Of a DNA stretch of 64,000 bases, positions 23,365 through 35,390 are shown piece after piece. Origin of the DNA: Candidula unifasciata (taxonomy: Eukaryota > Mollusca > Gastropoda > Stylommatophora > Geomitridae). The DNA lies in assembly GCA_905116865.2 (NCBI GenBank), contig CAJHNH020008448.1:84501-148500 (forward strand), written 5' to 3'. Every line of letters begins with the position of its first letter. Position 1 is the first letter of the stretch. The translations under genes and the position numbers were made by a program. The notes beneath the pieces are model-generated. The model was not told the DNA's origin. It made no database searches and saw only the letters and a program-made list of their open reading frames with translations.

Positions 23365-26300
23365 GCAGGGTGCCGCTTCCAGTATGGTGGCGCTAGCAAC
23401 CATGAATAAATCAAGGCAAGAATTTAATGTATTGTATCAGTTTCCATCACTGAAATCAAACCACGTACCAGTTCAAACACATAACGGCAATGTGTTCCAT
23501 TGCTGGATGCAGAGGGAAGTTAATATTTGTGTTAGATACTGTGTAATTATTAATTGTTTGATCTTTTTGCAACCCGCGATAGGTCACAGTCCTTAGCACC
23601 CTTAGAAACATGGATGAACTTCAAGCAAAATATGGCCAAATTGTTGTGCACTGGAATACACAAGGATCAGAGAATTCCAGGGCTGTAGATGTCCGACCTC
23701 TCACACAGTGGAGCACACCAGCTGTTCTGCCTTGACAGCTTTGTTTATCTCTTGATCAGGAAAACCCTTCTACAGTCAAGACCATTGTGTGTGACCGAAG
23801 AGGCACAAAACACAACGGATCTAGAGGAGACAACCTCAATAAAAAAAACCTAAGCCTACTGTGGACCTACGTGCCTTTTTGCTGAATGACTGGAGATACA
23901 GTCGTGAATGTGGAACATCTGGTTAACAGGTGGGGTAGCTAGGCGTATGGACTCCTTTAGGACACCCCTGCCTCTTTCCAGCAGGCAATACTTCCTGCAT
24001 TGAAAGAATACCTTCTATGGATTTGGTACTTAATAATAAAAAGAATCATCACCGGAGCTACAGTGCATGCTCTGTGCTTGATACCATCTTTAAATGGCAA
24101 CGGAGAAAGTGGGAAAAGGAGAAGACAAGAAAATGGAGAGAGAAGACGGCATAGAAATTTGAGAGCCAGAGCCCAGAGAGGCAGGCAAACAACGGAGAGT
24201 CTGGGATTAAAGCATATTAGAGTAGGTTACTGGAACAGAGAGGACCTGTACTGGAGAGACTGATTTATGACTTTGATATCCTCATGCTGCAGGAATTATA
24301 CATAAGATAGATATGAGTGTCCTGGATACATTAGTTATATAAATCTTACTGAACAGGGGAGACATGGGCAATGTCTACTGGTGAAGAATTGGGTGAAACA
24401 TTTGGTTTTGGACATGGGCCGGTGGAATCATCGTACACTAGTAGTTCAGGGTATACCGACAGATAATGGGGGAACAACCTGGAATATAGTAAATTTTTAC
24501 ACTGCGGTTGACTCTCTAGCCACAAAGAAACATTGGGACTGGCTCAAATAGTTGAAGGTCAAACCTGGTAATAGGCTTGTCATTTGTGGGGATTTCAACA
24601 TGCAGAACAAATCATGGAACAGTACTGGGAAAAACAGATGAGTAAATGCTTTAGCAGAGGCTATGGTGTATGCAGACGTAGTCTGTATAAACGATGTTAG
24701 GCCAACTAGAATGGCAACGAGCCCTTTTGATGCAGACACAGCTATTGATTTGGTGTTACCCAGTCAGCAGTGTTGGACACAAAATGGAGTGTCCTAGGCG
24801 ATCATGGGAGTGACTATTTCCATGCTCAGTCTTGATTTCAAAAGCTAGCAAGGTCAGGGCTGTGAGAACGCGCAACACTTTTAAGTATGAAAGGGCCAGT
24901 ACCCTTCTTGGACGCCTATGACAGAAGGTGTGCAGCAGAACTACCACCTCTGCTTTTGTGCAGCCTCTGTGGTAGACCCAAGAAGTATAACAGGCATGGA
25001 GAGCAAAGTGACCAGCAGTTAAACAATTACAGAAAGTGAGAAAGGCACCTCACAGGTTACAAGAGGATGTAGATAATCTAGGAAAAGTTAGAGAAGAAAA
25101 AGTAGAAGAGTTCAAGTGTTGTCCAGATGCAAAGAAGGCTAAATGTAAACAATTTATGAGCGAAAGTAGAGAGGATCACTGGGTAAATTTGGGAAACTGC
25201 ACAGACAGATGCAAAGGAAGGATCGACCTATCACAACAGGGCTTATATACACTGATAATGGTATGCCAATGGCAAAAGACAAAGAGAAAGGGGAAGCATT
25301 CTTGAAGAGATTTATAACCCAAACCGATCATAATAATAGGGAGCTTAGAAATCCAGTTACAGATAATCTGTCTAATATTATAAATAATTATTATTTTCAG
25401 GATTTCATTAGGGTGGAAGATATAAAATATGTATTGCAAAAAGCAAACGACACTGCGCCGGGGCCAAAGGAAGATAGGTATGCCCATAAGAAGATTATGA
25501 ATGAAGACTTGAAGGAAATGGTATTTCACTTCAACCACAGCGTCAGAACAGCATCAATACCCCAAGATTGGGTACACAGCTACCTGATCCCCCTTTCAAA
25601 ACCAGGCAAAGAACATTCCAGACTCAGCGTTTTCAGGATTATCACCCTACAAAATACTTTTTGCAAAGTATTAGAGAAGATTATTGCTGTTAAACTACAA
25701 ATGTTTTTGGAAAGGGAAGAGCTGCTGCCAAAAGGTTTGGGTAGTTACCGGCCACGGAAAGATACCTGGTCTAATGCAGCTACTTTTGCTTTTGATGTTT
25801 ATTAAAGGAGACAGTTGTGGCAGCACTTGATATTGAGGATGCCTGCAATAGAGTCAGATATGATATTTTGATATCTGTACTCATGGAAAAGGGGGTTTGT
25901 CCGTGGTTTGTGAACTGGATAGCAGCTGTCCTGCATTCACATATGGTTGCCCTTCGCCTGGGTTCATTGACCTCAGAACCTTGTAATTTGGCCCTGGAAC
26001 TACCCCAGGGTTCTGCAATTTCACCGGTGCTCTTTAATGTGTATACAAGCAAGATTGCAGAACTTTAAGCACCAGGTGTTGGAAGGATACTGACATTTGA
26101 TGAGGATGTTCTTGCATATAGGCAAGGGAAAGCCTAAGAGCTACAGGCAACTGTAGACAAAGTGACTGACTGGTGTACGAAAATAGGGGCTGTCATCAAC
26201 TCAGAAAAGGTGGCCGCTTTGTGGTGCTCTCTGGACAATAAAATTGTAAGAGCTGATGCTCCAAGCCCCACAATTAATAACAGTAACATCAAAAGAGAAA

Positions 26301-27520
26301 ACAAACTGAGGTACCTAGGTATCACTTTCGATAAAAACCTGTCCAATAGGAATCACGTGAAGGCAGTTGTTGTGTTGTTGTGAAACTCCAAAAAGGACTT
26401 AATGCTCTCAAGATGATAGCAGCGATGGACAAGGAACAAAGAATGCTGTTCACAATATTCCAGCATGTGATCCTGTCAGTGAAAGATTATGGACTTGGAA
26501 TGCTTACCATCAAAGAGTCAACTGATAAAACTTGAACGCAAACCGAATGAAGCCATGCGGGTAATTCTGGGATGTACAAGAGATACATCGGTAGTATGTT
26601 TGCGATATATATTTGAACTGCCTACTATTTCAGATAGGTTCAAAGTTCTGCAGGCAAAGTCATATCTCAGAGTAGCTACAGACAAGACGCACCTCCTGCA
26701 TAAAGCCCTTGGTAGAGCTAAGGGCCACAGACTGAAAAGAGGAAGGTCTTGAATGGCTCAAACTGAAGACATAATCAGACACGTATGCAGGCTTGATAAT
26801 TTTGAGCGTGGAGAGGAGTGGGTCAAGGTGTCTGAACAAGTTTCAAACTTGTGTAGGGTTCTAACTTTAGGTCGTAAGTGCACAAACTGGCCAGCTAGTG
26901 CTGCAGAATCGGAAGTTCAACAAATGATTGGACATCGCTTAGTGCAGCAAAGCCTTGCATATGATATCACAACATTTAGTTTGAGAATGGAGGTGGAGAC
27001 AGTCTCTGCTGCCTTCTGCTCGCTTGAGAATCAGCTGTACACACATGCCGTGATTGAACTGACTCATGGAGCATGTTTAGAAAGGTGAAAACAGGCAGGC
27101 ATGCTTTGTGCAGAGTGGCAAGCATCACTTCCCGGGTAGTTCGCTTTTTTTTTGGATATTTTCTCCAGGTAATGCCGGTGTGTTGGGAAATGAACAGGCA
27201 GATAGACTGGCTGTCTATGCACCACTTGGTGATTAGTTGATGTGTAACAAGTTAGATATTGTGAGGGCTCTTTGGGAGCAAGTGAAAAGTCCAGAGGCGT
27301 AGATAGATCATTATGGTCTAAGGAGAATGGTGCTGTGAGGAGTTACCAGCGGATCTGGCCGATGTTCAATACTAAGGGAAAGGATGAGACTGATTTACAA
27401 TCAGATGATTACTGCAACCAATGGGATTGGAACTCTTCGCTTGCTGCTGAAGATGGGGGGAACTGAGCACTTATGGGAGTGTCCTGAGTGCTGTCATAAT
27501 TCAACATTCAAAATCTGCAG
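23365..27520 (+). mobile_element. Long EN-RT-RNase H LINE, decayed
   Basis: Possible ORF1 and 5' region (23365-24200) is followed by an endonuclease (V-I-C-G-D-F-N at 24583, T-A-I-D-L-V-L near 24745) and an RT. In the RT, frames at 25209-25805 and 25817-26068 give A-P-G-P-K, A-A-L-D-I-E-D-A-C-N and L-P-Q-G-S-A-I-S-P; the YADD position reads F-D-E-D with a frame break. Next comes a thumb with L-R-Y-L-G-I-T-F (26310) and V-I-L-G-C-T-R-D (26560), then an RNase H remnant (26940-27210) and a C-terminal G-T-L-R/L-F-A segment. An RNase H domain after RT is typical of I-, jockey- and CR1-group relatives. Many stops show it is dead. It occupies the 16.5 kb intron between exons 9 and 10, opposite to the gene. 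Confidence 0.85.
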
Positions 27521-27524
27521 TCTG

Positions 27525-28635
27525 TCTAAATTAGTATAAATCTGAAACAGTGATCCAGTAGCAAGTAACAAGACTGATATATAACTTTAGGGTGAACCCA
27601 GCCCCAACATATGATATGGAATAATATACATAAAAGAAAGCTGGTCCCTCCAACTGCCATAGGTTTCTCATGGATAGGTGCATTTGTGATGAGTGTGAGG
27701 TTGAATCCCAACACCCCACCTCCACATGAGAATCTGGACTTGTATCTAAGTTGAGTTAATACCAGACACAGTATCTGATTATCCAAGAAAACAGCTAAAT
27801 TTGGCTCCTAATGTTAATTAACAGTAGCTGCACTCACAGGAGAAGGAAAAGGCCTTTAGATGTCTAAATTACTTTAATTTGTGAATTGTTAGACAGGGCA
27901 GGTGACCCCTCTAGACAACGTCCTTCTGGTAGAGAATGAAAAGATAAGTCACCACCAATATAATCTATCTCGCTGTTTAGTAAAACATTCAAGAACAGAT
28001 ATATCTGGAATTTAACAAATAATCTAGTACAACACTTGATATATTGATTTATTATACTAGCAAATATTTGGATGATATTTTATCATTTGAACATAGCTGA
28101 ACAAACAGGGAATAGTCGACAGTATGGTGGTAATAAGATGCTACAGCTAGAGCAATGAGCTTCTGAGATTAGAGGGATGTTCTTATGATGATATGTTTTA
28201 TGAAAAAAAAAAAATAAACCTGAACTTAAGCTAAAGACAACAAATCTCTGACGGCCCTCTATTTAAGGCTCCGCCTATTGTTTTCCAACCTGTGGAGCTC
28301 ACGATACAATGTAGTTGGTACATTGGACCCTCTGCTTATGATAAGTGCTAATTTGTACTTACCTTTGACAGGAACTGGAAAAAAATCCAGCAATTTATCA
28401 AATAAGATACACAGCTAGATTGACTTTCTGCTGTAGATCTTAGTCAGTGGCATGATGACAGCAGTCTGAATTGAATTCATGACTCTTCACTGTATTAATC
28501 TTTCACTTCATCTCAATAAGCAGAGTTTAGCTCCCCTTTTCTGTTACAGTTATTTTTCTTTGTAGCTGTTAATCAATTAGACTGCTCCTTTCTTACCAGA
28601 CATTAAATGGAAGCCATCTAGCTTTACATGTGTTA
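27525..28635. other. Intron sequence, no recognised feature
   Basis: AT-rich noncoding sequence; frames lack domains. No partner elsewhere in the window was noticed. Confidence 0.4.
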
Positions 28636-28639
28636 ATAA

Positions 28640-28870
28640 AAGATGTGAAAAACCAGCCAAGTGTTGGGACACAATGTCTGGACTTTCTTCTTTGCCAAGG
28701 TCAGTTCCCCTGAGTTAGCAGGTTCAGAAAAGCAAGGCTTGCCTGATTAGGTAATATTTCTGACACTACCTGTTCCCTTTGGTGGACTGGCATGTTGTAT
28801 TTTTGTAATATTAGACCAGGCCTAGTTTCTTTGCCTAATCTTAGATTTAGAAACAATTTTTAATCCAACA
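28640..28870 (+). repeat. Interspersed repeat family R2, copy 2
   Basis: It shares AACCAGCCAA, the ATG-TCTGGACTTTC block and a CTGACAC/CTGACCC-CTGC block with 7670-7850. Class unknown. Confidence 0.4.
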
Positions 28871-29379
28871 TGGTTTTAATTTGTATAGTTAATTTAATTA
28901 TTCATTTAAGAAAAATATTTATTAAATATAATACATTCTAAAATCACTGGGGTGGTTTTTGTCACACCATCTTATTATGTCATGAATGTGCTTGCTATCA
29001 AAATGGTGCCAGTAGCATATTTATAATATAACCACTAGCATATATATCCCTGGTATATCTAACACTAAGATTTATTTATTTTGGGATTAACTTTACCATC
29101 ATTTTTTAAAAAAAAGAAAAATTTATAAAGACCTCACAATGAGTACCGAAATTTACTATACAGTGAATCTCAGTTCTGGAACCTAATTCATTCCTGCAAG
29201 ATTTTTTGCAAAGTGAGTTGTTAAAACAGTGAAACAAATTTCCCCATAATAAGTAATGAGAAATTAATTTGTTTCCTAAGTCCAGATTATTGCTCAAATA
29301 TTTCAATCTTTATTACAATATTTCATGCATCATATTATACATATTTGCTTCCGGTCAAGATACGAAGCAAACAGTGCAA

Positions 29380-30690
29380 ATCACTAATGTGTTCCTTTTT
29401 CAGAGGATTTGTTTACATATAAGATAAATTTGTGTGCTAAACATGTAGAAATATGTGCTAAATCTGTGTTTTAACATATAGCAAATGTGAATATTGTGTT
29501 CCTGAGGAAAAGTGTTTAGCTAAACATTAATATACGACAGGTCTGGCAAACCGGTGGAAGATTTAACTATATACATGGTGATGCCCAAGAAAATTTAGGA
29601 GATGTGAAGCAATAGAGTAGAAAAGACATGCAAAATCACATGATCAGGAAAAAGCATGTGACAGGGTGGATAAGAATATGTTGTGGAATTGTTTAAGAAG
29701 ATATGGAATCAGCAAACATCTAACTGAAGTGTGTAAGAACTTATATACATCAAGTAAAAGTTGCTTACAAACAAAAGCAGGTACATCGCATCCTTTTGAA
29801 GTTGATTTCGGAGTAACACAGGAAGGTGTGCTATCTATCCTGCTTTTTATAATATACATCAACAACATATTCAAAGAAGCAGAGAGCAAAGAAAAGAATA
29901 TCTCAGAATTGTTTTTTGCAGATGACCAAGTATTAATAGCTGAAACAGAAGAGACTTACAGAACCATATAAACCAAGTCAATACTAAGTGTGAGAAATAT
30001 AACATGAGGAGAAGCATTGATAAGACAGAAGCAATGGTAATAGGTAGACAAAAAGAAACCATATCGATTAAAGTAAATAACACAGAAAGAAAACAAAACA
30101 GCGAATTTAAATATCTAGAGTCATTTTTCACCACAGATGGAAGAATGGATAGAGAAATCAACATATGATGTGCAAAAGCAAATGAGGCCATGGAACAATT
30201 AACACCGCTTCTGAGGCCTAGAAAGATAAAAACAAACCTCATAATAACAATTTTTTGCAGACATTGTGCTACCAGTGCCAAACATGGATCCTTACTTAAA
30301 CTAATGAGCAGAAGATCGTAACAACAGAGATGAGATGTCTTAAGAGAGCTGCTGGTGTAACAAGTAAAGATCAAATCAGGAATGAAGAAATTAGAAGAAG
30401 ACTAGGACTGAAACCAGTCATAAAATTCATTAAAGATGGTTTGGCCATCTGAGGGGAATGCCCAGGTACAAACTGCCACAGAGAGCATGCTGAAGAAATA
30501 TAATAAACACAGAGCAAGGGAAAGACCATGCAAGAGATGGACCGACATCATCAAGAACAACCTAACAGAAATGAACACCAACTTGTTCGATGCATTTGAA
30601 AAAGTGCACAAATAATCCTTACATCTCCTCCCAACACCTCGCTGGTGAGGTAAATGGTGGAAGAGAAGAAGAAGATATTATACAGAAAAA
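29380..30690 (+). mobile_element. LINE family B, RT and C terminus
   Basis: Frames at 29640-29971 give A-C-D-R-V-D (RT motif A), T-Q-E-G-V-L-S-I-L-L-F-I-I-Y (motif B) and F-F-A-D-D (motif C). A second frame gives the thumb (K-T-E-A-M-V-I-G, F-K-Y-L) and a third the tail L-K-K-Y-N-K-H-R-A-R. It ends in GGTGGAAGAGAAGAAGAAG. Stops after the palm inactivate it. The 5' portion (29380-29610) is noncoding and matches 15377-15700 inverted. It is related to copies at 14.96-15.72 and 41.0-41.7 kb. Confidence 0.8.
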
Positions 30691-30859
30691 CATGAACAAT
30701 AAATATAATACATTTTTTAAAAAAGAATGAAAACAATAAATGTTTTTTTTTTTTTAGTATCCAGAAGCCATGAGTTTAAAAAAAACCCTTAGGCTCAGTA
30801 TTTATGGATATAACAACTCTTCGGCCTTGATTCCATGATAAATATCGTAAATCTGGGAG

Positions 30860-30965
30860 AAATGTGGCTTTTCTGCCTACCCCGTGGTGTGAACCTGGAC
30901 CACAAGGAGTTGTCACTCGATCACCATGCAGTCCAGTTTAGTCAACTACGCTAGCGAGCCAGGCA
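30860..30965 (-). mobile_element. tRNA-derived SINE head (candidate)
   Basis: The minus strand reads TAGCGTAGTTGACTAAAC, close to a pol III A box, and about 45 bases later GGTTCACACC, close to a B box. It has no full tRNA fold. This spacing and decay are typical of old SINE heads. Confidence 0.4.
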
Positions 30966-31090
30966 AATCAATAAATAAATACACTACTGACACAATTCAA
31001 TTTGTTTTTACCTTTATGAGGTAGAGTTTGTTGTTGTACATAAAAGTTAATGCAGAAGGTTAATTTGGGAGATCATTTTGTTTGAAAATG

Positions 31091-31480
31091 GTGTGACAAG
31101 CTGGTCTGGACCACTGTTTCTGACCTATTAACTATTTCTTTACTATTATGAATTTCCCAAAGTAAATTGTGAACGAAAAATCGGGAAATAATTACTGAGT
31201 TAGCTTCCCCAAGTTAGCCACTTCCTACTTCCTAACAAACACATGATAAGCGCAGATGTGTCATATCTTGCTGTCCATTTGACTCAGTATGTCCCAGATA
31301 GTACTCAGACCTGAGTTCCTATTGTAACTGGTATCAGTACCAGGGGTGAGTTATTACCTCTCTGTGTATGCATTGCCACTTTAGTAGCTTCCGAATCCAT
31401 CACGTTTGTACAGGTCGCCACTTAAGTGGCTTTGGGGATAGACACTTTAATATTGTTTTGTGTGATAAGAAAATAAATTT
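31091..31480 (+). repeat. Interspersed repeat family T, copy 3 (longest)
   Basis: It opens TGTGACAAGCTGGTCTGG and runs through CTTCCTACTTCCT to a GCCACTTTAGTAGCTTCC / GCCACTTAAGTGGCTT block. It could be a solo LTR of about 390 bp, but the right end is not proven because the other copies stop earlier. Confidence 0.45.
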
Positions 31481-31484
31481 GTAT

Positions 31485-32258
31485 AAACATGTTTTGCAGA
31501 ACTAAAATTAATGAAATGAAGTCTTTTTATTGTTGAAGCTTGACATGGTAATTGGATTAACTTTCTTATTTGTTTTAAGCTAATTCAGTCTGATACAATT
31601 TTTGTATAATTTCTTTTGACTAAATAGTAAGAGAAAAGGTCTTTAACTGTCTGTACTGCTGCTGCCTTTGTGAATCTAAGCCAGATAGTCACAACAGTAT
31701 TGATATTATAATTAATAATGCAAGTGCGACACCTACTGCAGATAATAGGAGTTGGGGTGAAGTTGAAAAAAATGATCTTCAGTTTTTCGATTAGCTGCGT
31801 CCGAAATTCAGTTGCTAGGAAATGTGACATTTCACACAAAATTGTCATAAAATCTAAAATATTTAGATGTCTTAAAAAAAACCTAGCTGATGCTTACTTG
31901 AATAGAGAAGCCATGTGAATTCTTAGAAATGGATATTAGTGTTGCAGATCAAGTAAAAAAAAGTAATGTAAGAATGAAACCTCCCGTGTAAAAAATCTTC
32001 ATGTGTGCCTAACATCCTTAAATGTGGTTTTAATATTTTTTGTTGCAATAATGATCTTTAAATAGTTTTGATGTATTCTGGTTTCATTTCTCCTTTAATA
32101 CTGCTGATTTCTCTGAATTCTTATTATCTGCTAGATTCTAGAAATCCTATGCTGGTAAAACCCACATGGGCAGCCATTTTAAGCCTCTCTGTATCATACA
32201 CAAATACTAACCATATTTGTGCTCTTGCATACACATGTATGTGAACATTTTATGTTTT
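31485..32258. other. Intron sequence, no recognised feature
   Basis: AT-rich, all frames broken. No repeat partner was noticed. Confidence 0.4.
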
Positions 32259-32261
32259 TAG

Positions 32262-32600
32262 GAGGCCGCGTTTGCGCAGTTGATAGGAGACTCACTTTCA
32301 AATCCAGCTGCGACTCGCTGCAGCCCATAGCCAGGGTACAAAACCAGGCGGTTCCCGGGGTTCACCCAGCCTCTAGAAAATGGGTACCAGAGTTAACACT
32401 TTAGGATAAATGGAGGAACGTCACTGTAGCTATGGAGTTTCGAGCGGACAGCGACACAGGTGGACAGTTTCTTATCAGTTGTCTGTACTCTTGGCAGAGC
32501 ACTTATGGTTTATTGGTTTATAACCGTGTGCAATGATGCTGGTTCACATCTCCCGACTTTACTTTTACCTTTTATATTGTGTATTTGCTATTTGAAAATA
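32262..32600 (+). mobile_element. tRNA-derived SINE
   Basis: GCGCAGTTGATAGGAGACTC resembles a tRNA A-box region followed by CTTTCAAATCC at the anticodon-arm position. GGTTCCCGGGGTTCACCC further on gives a B-box-like stretch. The remaining 200 bp is a unique body. It abuts the LINE starting at about 32605. Confidence 0.5.
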
Positions 32601-32604
32601 TGTT

Positions 32605-34025
32605 TCAGACGCTAACCACCCATTGCACAAAGCTATATACGATACAAAAGGAACGCGTCTCAAAAGAGGCCGCTCTTGGATGGCAAAGGCTGAGAATTTG
32701 ATCCAGCAGGTATGTGACCTACGCGTTATCAGGCACGGAAAAGAATGGATGAATACACCAGTAGACATGCATGGCATCTCTAAGGTTGTCATCACACTAG
32801 GAAGGTACTGTCGGGATCAGATTCCTGCGGCCATAGACACAAAAGTAAGGGAACTGATAGATCAGCATTCAGACCCAGAAGATATCATCATCTACACAGA
32901 TGGGTCCGTGAAGCGCGGATCAAGGTCAGCATGGGCATACACAGCGCAAAGAAGGGGGAAAACAATACATGAAGATAGCGGCGCTTACCAGACAACCACG
33001 TCAAGCATGACCATGGAAATAGCCGCTGCTTCTAGAGCTTTAGCATGGGTATCCGAGCAAACCGCCACACAAGCAGTAATTGTCTCAGACTCAATGAATA
33101 TGCTTCAGAAAATAGCAACTGGCAGTATGCGCTCTGAATGGATAGAAAGCATTCGGAAATCGCACTTAACTTCCGTAACCTGGATCTACACACCGGGTCA
33201 TGCGGGCGTAAAGGGAAATGAGCGAGCAGACCAACTGGCAAGCACAGCACTAATGATTGCGGGAAAAAGCATGGACAGAGCAGATATCGTTAACGCTGTA
33301 CGTACTGGGCTAGTGGATAATATCGAATCCCTGACACTAACACGATTGCGTGACATGGGAGTTAAGCATGGTGAAGCACGTCTTTGCCGTCTGCGAGGCC
33401 GAGAAAGGAGACAATATAACCAGCTTCTCATGGGGACAATTAGTAGAAGTACTTTGGAGTGGCTGCTGCTTCGGAGGACTGCGCACGCATGGGTATGCCC
33501 AATGTGCAGTGACGTCGATTGTGATAACAAAACACAAAATAACATTTTGTAGGAAGTCGGCATTCCGAAACCCAAGTTCAAGGTGTCTCCTTCGTGCCAA
33601 AGAACTGCATGGCTGTTGGGTGAACAGTCGTTAACGAAGGCAGTCAGGTCGTTGTAGGGGCGACGCCTGCTGGTGGATGTAATGTCCTAAGTCCCTTTCC
33701 CAGCTAATAGTGAGGGTACTGCTGGGGTGACCATTTGTTAACCCCTCACATAATGCTTCAAGTCACAGTGGACGCTAGGCACGGCCACTTTTTTTGTTTT
33801 TTTTTAGCCGTGGCAGTTCTGCCAGGCGGTGGCCGTTGCATTTTTGCTCCATTTGTAGACTGGAAGGATATGGTTTCGTCACCCAGCTTCTGAGTTGAGT
33901 GCATGGTGTGACACTGTGAGCTACGAGTGTTTTTCGTTGGCACAGGAGCGGAGCAACAATGGGGTGACCCGTTTGCTATGATGCTGAAACTAGGATTACC
34001 AGATTACCAGATTACCAGATGTTTC
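32605..34025 (+). mobile_element. 5'-truncated RNase H LINE with 8-bp 3' tail
   Basis: It begins within the linker before RNase H, so RT and EN are missing. After the coding part it continues as a G+C-richer 3' region to a (GATTACCA)3 tail at about 33996-34021, a short tandem tail of the sort found at CR1/I-group LINE ends. The coding part shows few mutations, so this copy looks younger than others in the window. Confidence 0.75.
32623..33552 (+). CDS. LINE RNase H domain and C terminus, intact frame (309 aa)
   Basis: An open frame coding the tail of a LINE polyprotein. RNase H removes RNA from RNA-DNA hybrids during target-primed insertion. Catalytic motifs are all present in order: Y-T-D-G-S (residues 89-93), M-E-I-A-A-A (about 130), V-S-D-S-M-N (about 151) and P-G-H-A-G-V-K-G-N-E-R-A-D-Q-L (about 190-205). 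A C-terminal H2C2-like W-L-L-L-R-R-T-A-H-A-W-V-C-P-M-C closes it. The ATG is probably internal to the original ORF. After the TAG the same frame stays open about 34 more codons, so the stop may be premature. It is not a host RNase H: the long C-terminal tail and its repeats elsewhere mark it as LINE. Confidence 0.85.
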   Translation: MHKAIYDTKGTRLKRGRSWMAKAENLIQQVCDLRVIRHGKEWMNTPVDMHGISKVVITLGRYCRDQIPAAIDTKVRELIDQHSDPEDIIIYTDGSVKRGSRSAWAYTAQRRGKTIHEDSGAYQTTTSSMTMEIAAASRALAWVSEQTATQAVIVSDSMNMLQKIATGSMRSEWIESIRKSHLTSVTWIYTPGHAGVKGNERADQLASTALMIAGKSMDRADIVNAVRTGLVDNIESLTLTRLRDMGVKHGEARLCRLRGRERRQYNQLLMGTISRSTLEWLLLRRTAHAWVCPMCSDVDCDNKTQNNIL

Positions 34026-34103
34026 TTTGATATTACACCAGTGATTTTGTGTATTACTATTATTATTATCATCATTATTATTATATTTAACCCTTTCGCT
34101 GCT

Positions 34104-34205
34104 ATGGACGAGATAACTCGTCTGCCCGGCAGACTGCTAAAGACGAGATAACTCGGCTGCCATTTTCTGTGCCCTCACTGCTAAGGACGAGATATCTCGT
34201 CCTCG
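34104..34205. promoter_or_regulatory. Three sub-terminal palindromic boxes of the piggyBac-like element
   Basis: GACGAGATAACTCGTC (about 34108), GACGAGATAACTCGGC (about 34142) and the perfect palindrome GACGAGATATCTCGTC (about 34186) occur in a row beside the left end. Repeats of this kind next to transposon ends commonly bind transposase; that role is inferred. Confidence 0.7.
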
Positions 34206-34816
34206 ACATTTTTTTTACAGATTGCTAAGAACAGTAATTCTTAGGGGTGAAAAAGCAATACACATTACCTTAATCTGATCAAACTGACCCGTTTACATAC
34301 ATTTAAAACCCTTATCACGTGAGTTTAGGCATATTTAGATGCATTTCACGTTATCTTGCTGCTTTGTTACCATAGAAGCATTGTCGGTGAACGGTAATTT
34401 TTTTGCCCTGAAATTTATTTCTGGTTTTGCGTTAGTCTAAATTTTTTTTTTTTAAATACAAAATAACAAGAACATTAGTTTAAATAAAGAAGAATTAATG
34501 GAGTTTCTTTCAAGGAGTAGTAGTAAGGATCACTTTGAAACGTGTGAGTTATATGAGCTGGGTTATCTTCGCGGCATGCCGGCGGACACGTGTACTTCTG
34601 GCTGTGAACAAGACTGACCAGTGACCATATGACCTAGCTATCTACATCGACTGGATTTGAAACGGATCCAAAATAATCAAAATAAAGATATGGTCACGTA
34701 CTGACATGATGATTAATATTAATGTTAATAATATACTATACAACTGACATAAATGTGTTTGTCTATTAAAGTGTACAATACTGGTCTTTTTTTCAGTTCA
34801 TAGTTTCATGTGAATT

Positions 34817-34885
34817 TCTAGTGTAGTTGGTATCACGTCTGCCTTACAATCCAAAGGTCCAGCGTTCAACCCCTACGAGCCGTTT
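34817..34885 (+). pseudogene. tRNA-Val-like pseudogene (anticodon TAC) inside the piggyBac-like element
   Basis: TAGTGTAGTTGGTATCACGT matches the D-arm and A box of tRNA-Val. CTTACAA gives a TAC anticodon loop, and AGGTCC ... GTTCAA gives a variable loop and B box. The acceptor arms and T stem do not pair, so it is a relic or a SINE head, not a working tRNA. Confidence 0.5.
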
Positions 34886-34985
34886 GTTTTTTTAAATTAA
34901 TTTTTTTAAATGCTAATTTTAAATTTAAGCTCTTAGCATTTTCGGCAACAGATCACCGAAGTAATAATTAATTAAACATCCTGTC

Positions 34986-35390
34986 ATGTGCGTTCAGGTG
35001 GATTTAGATGCTTTACACAATATCCTGTTCCTTTGTGAAGCGTGGTTGGTGTACTGTGCACATTCATTATATAAAGTTGTGGGGAAATACACACCTGTTG
35101 CCGAATTTCACTTAATGTTAGTAAGAGAAATTCTGCAGAAATATTGCAAGGAAAAGAGAAAAAATGTAGGAGGACAAAAAAGTGAAGATCTGCCATTTCG
35201 TTTAGTACAAAGGCATTTCCCTTCAATAATAGAGTCTGTAACATCGCAGAAAAAATTCCCAACAAGAAAGTGTGTGGTATGTGCAATAAGCAAAAAACGA
35301 CGGGAAACCAGATACATGTGCAAGGAATGTGATTTGGCATTGTGTGTCACACCTTGTTTTGAAATATTTAACACAAAAAGATATTATTAA
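34986..35390 (+). CDS. piggyBac transposase C-terminal fragment with zinc ribbon (134 aa)
   Basis: The frame ends in a Cys-rich domain: C96-x2-C99, C112-x2-C115, C120 and C124-F, followed by a short tail. That is the pattern of the piggyBac cysteine-rich domain, which binds the element's ends. The first 60 residues resemble the last helices of the transposase core (a V-A-E-F-H-L helix near residue 40). No catalytic Asp is left. The ATG is probably not original. The frame is intact, so a small end-binding protein could in principle be made, but no promoter is evident. Confidence 0.75.
   Translation: MCVQVDLDALHNILFLCEAWLVYCAHSLYKVVGKYTPVAEFHLMLVREILQKYCKEKRKNVGGQKSEDLPFRLVQRHFPSIIESVTSQKKFPTRKCVVCAISKKRRETRYMCKECDLALCVTPCFEIFNTKRYY

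Noticed and set aside
29871..30374. 167-codon minus-strand hydrophobic protein
   Set aside because: It is the antisense shadow of the plus-strand family-B LINE coding region.
34817..34885. Functional tRNA-Val gene
   Set aside because: The acceptor and T stems do not pair, and the locus is inside a transposon.
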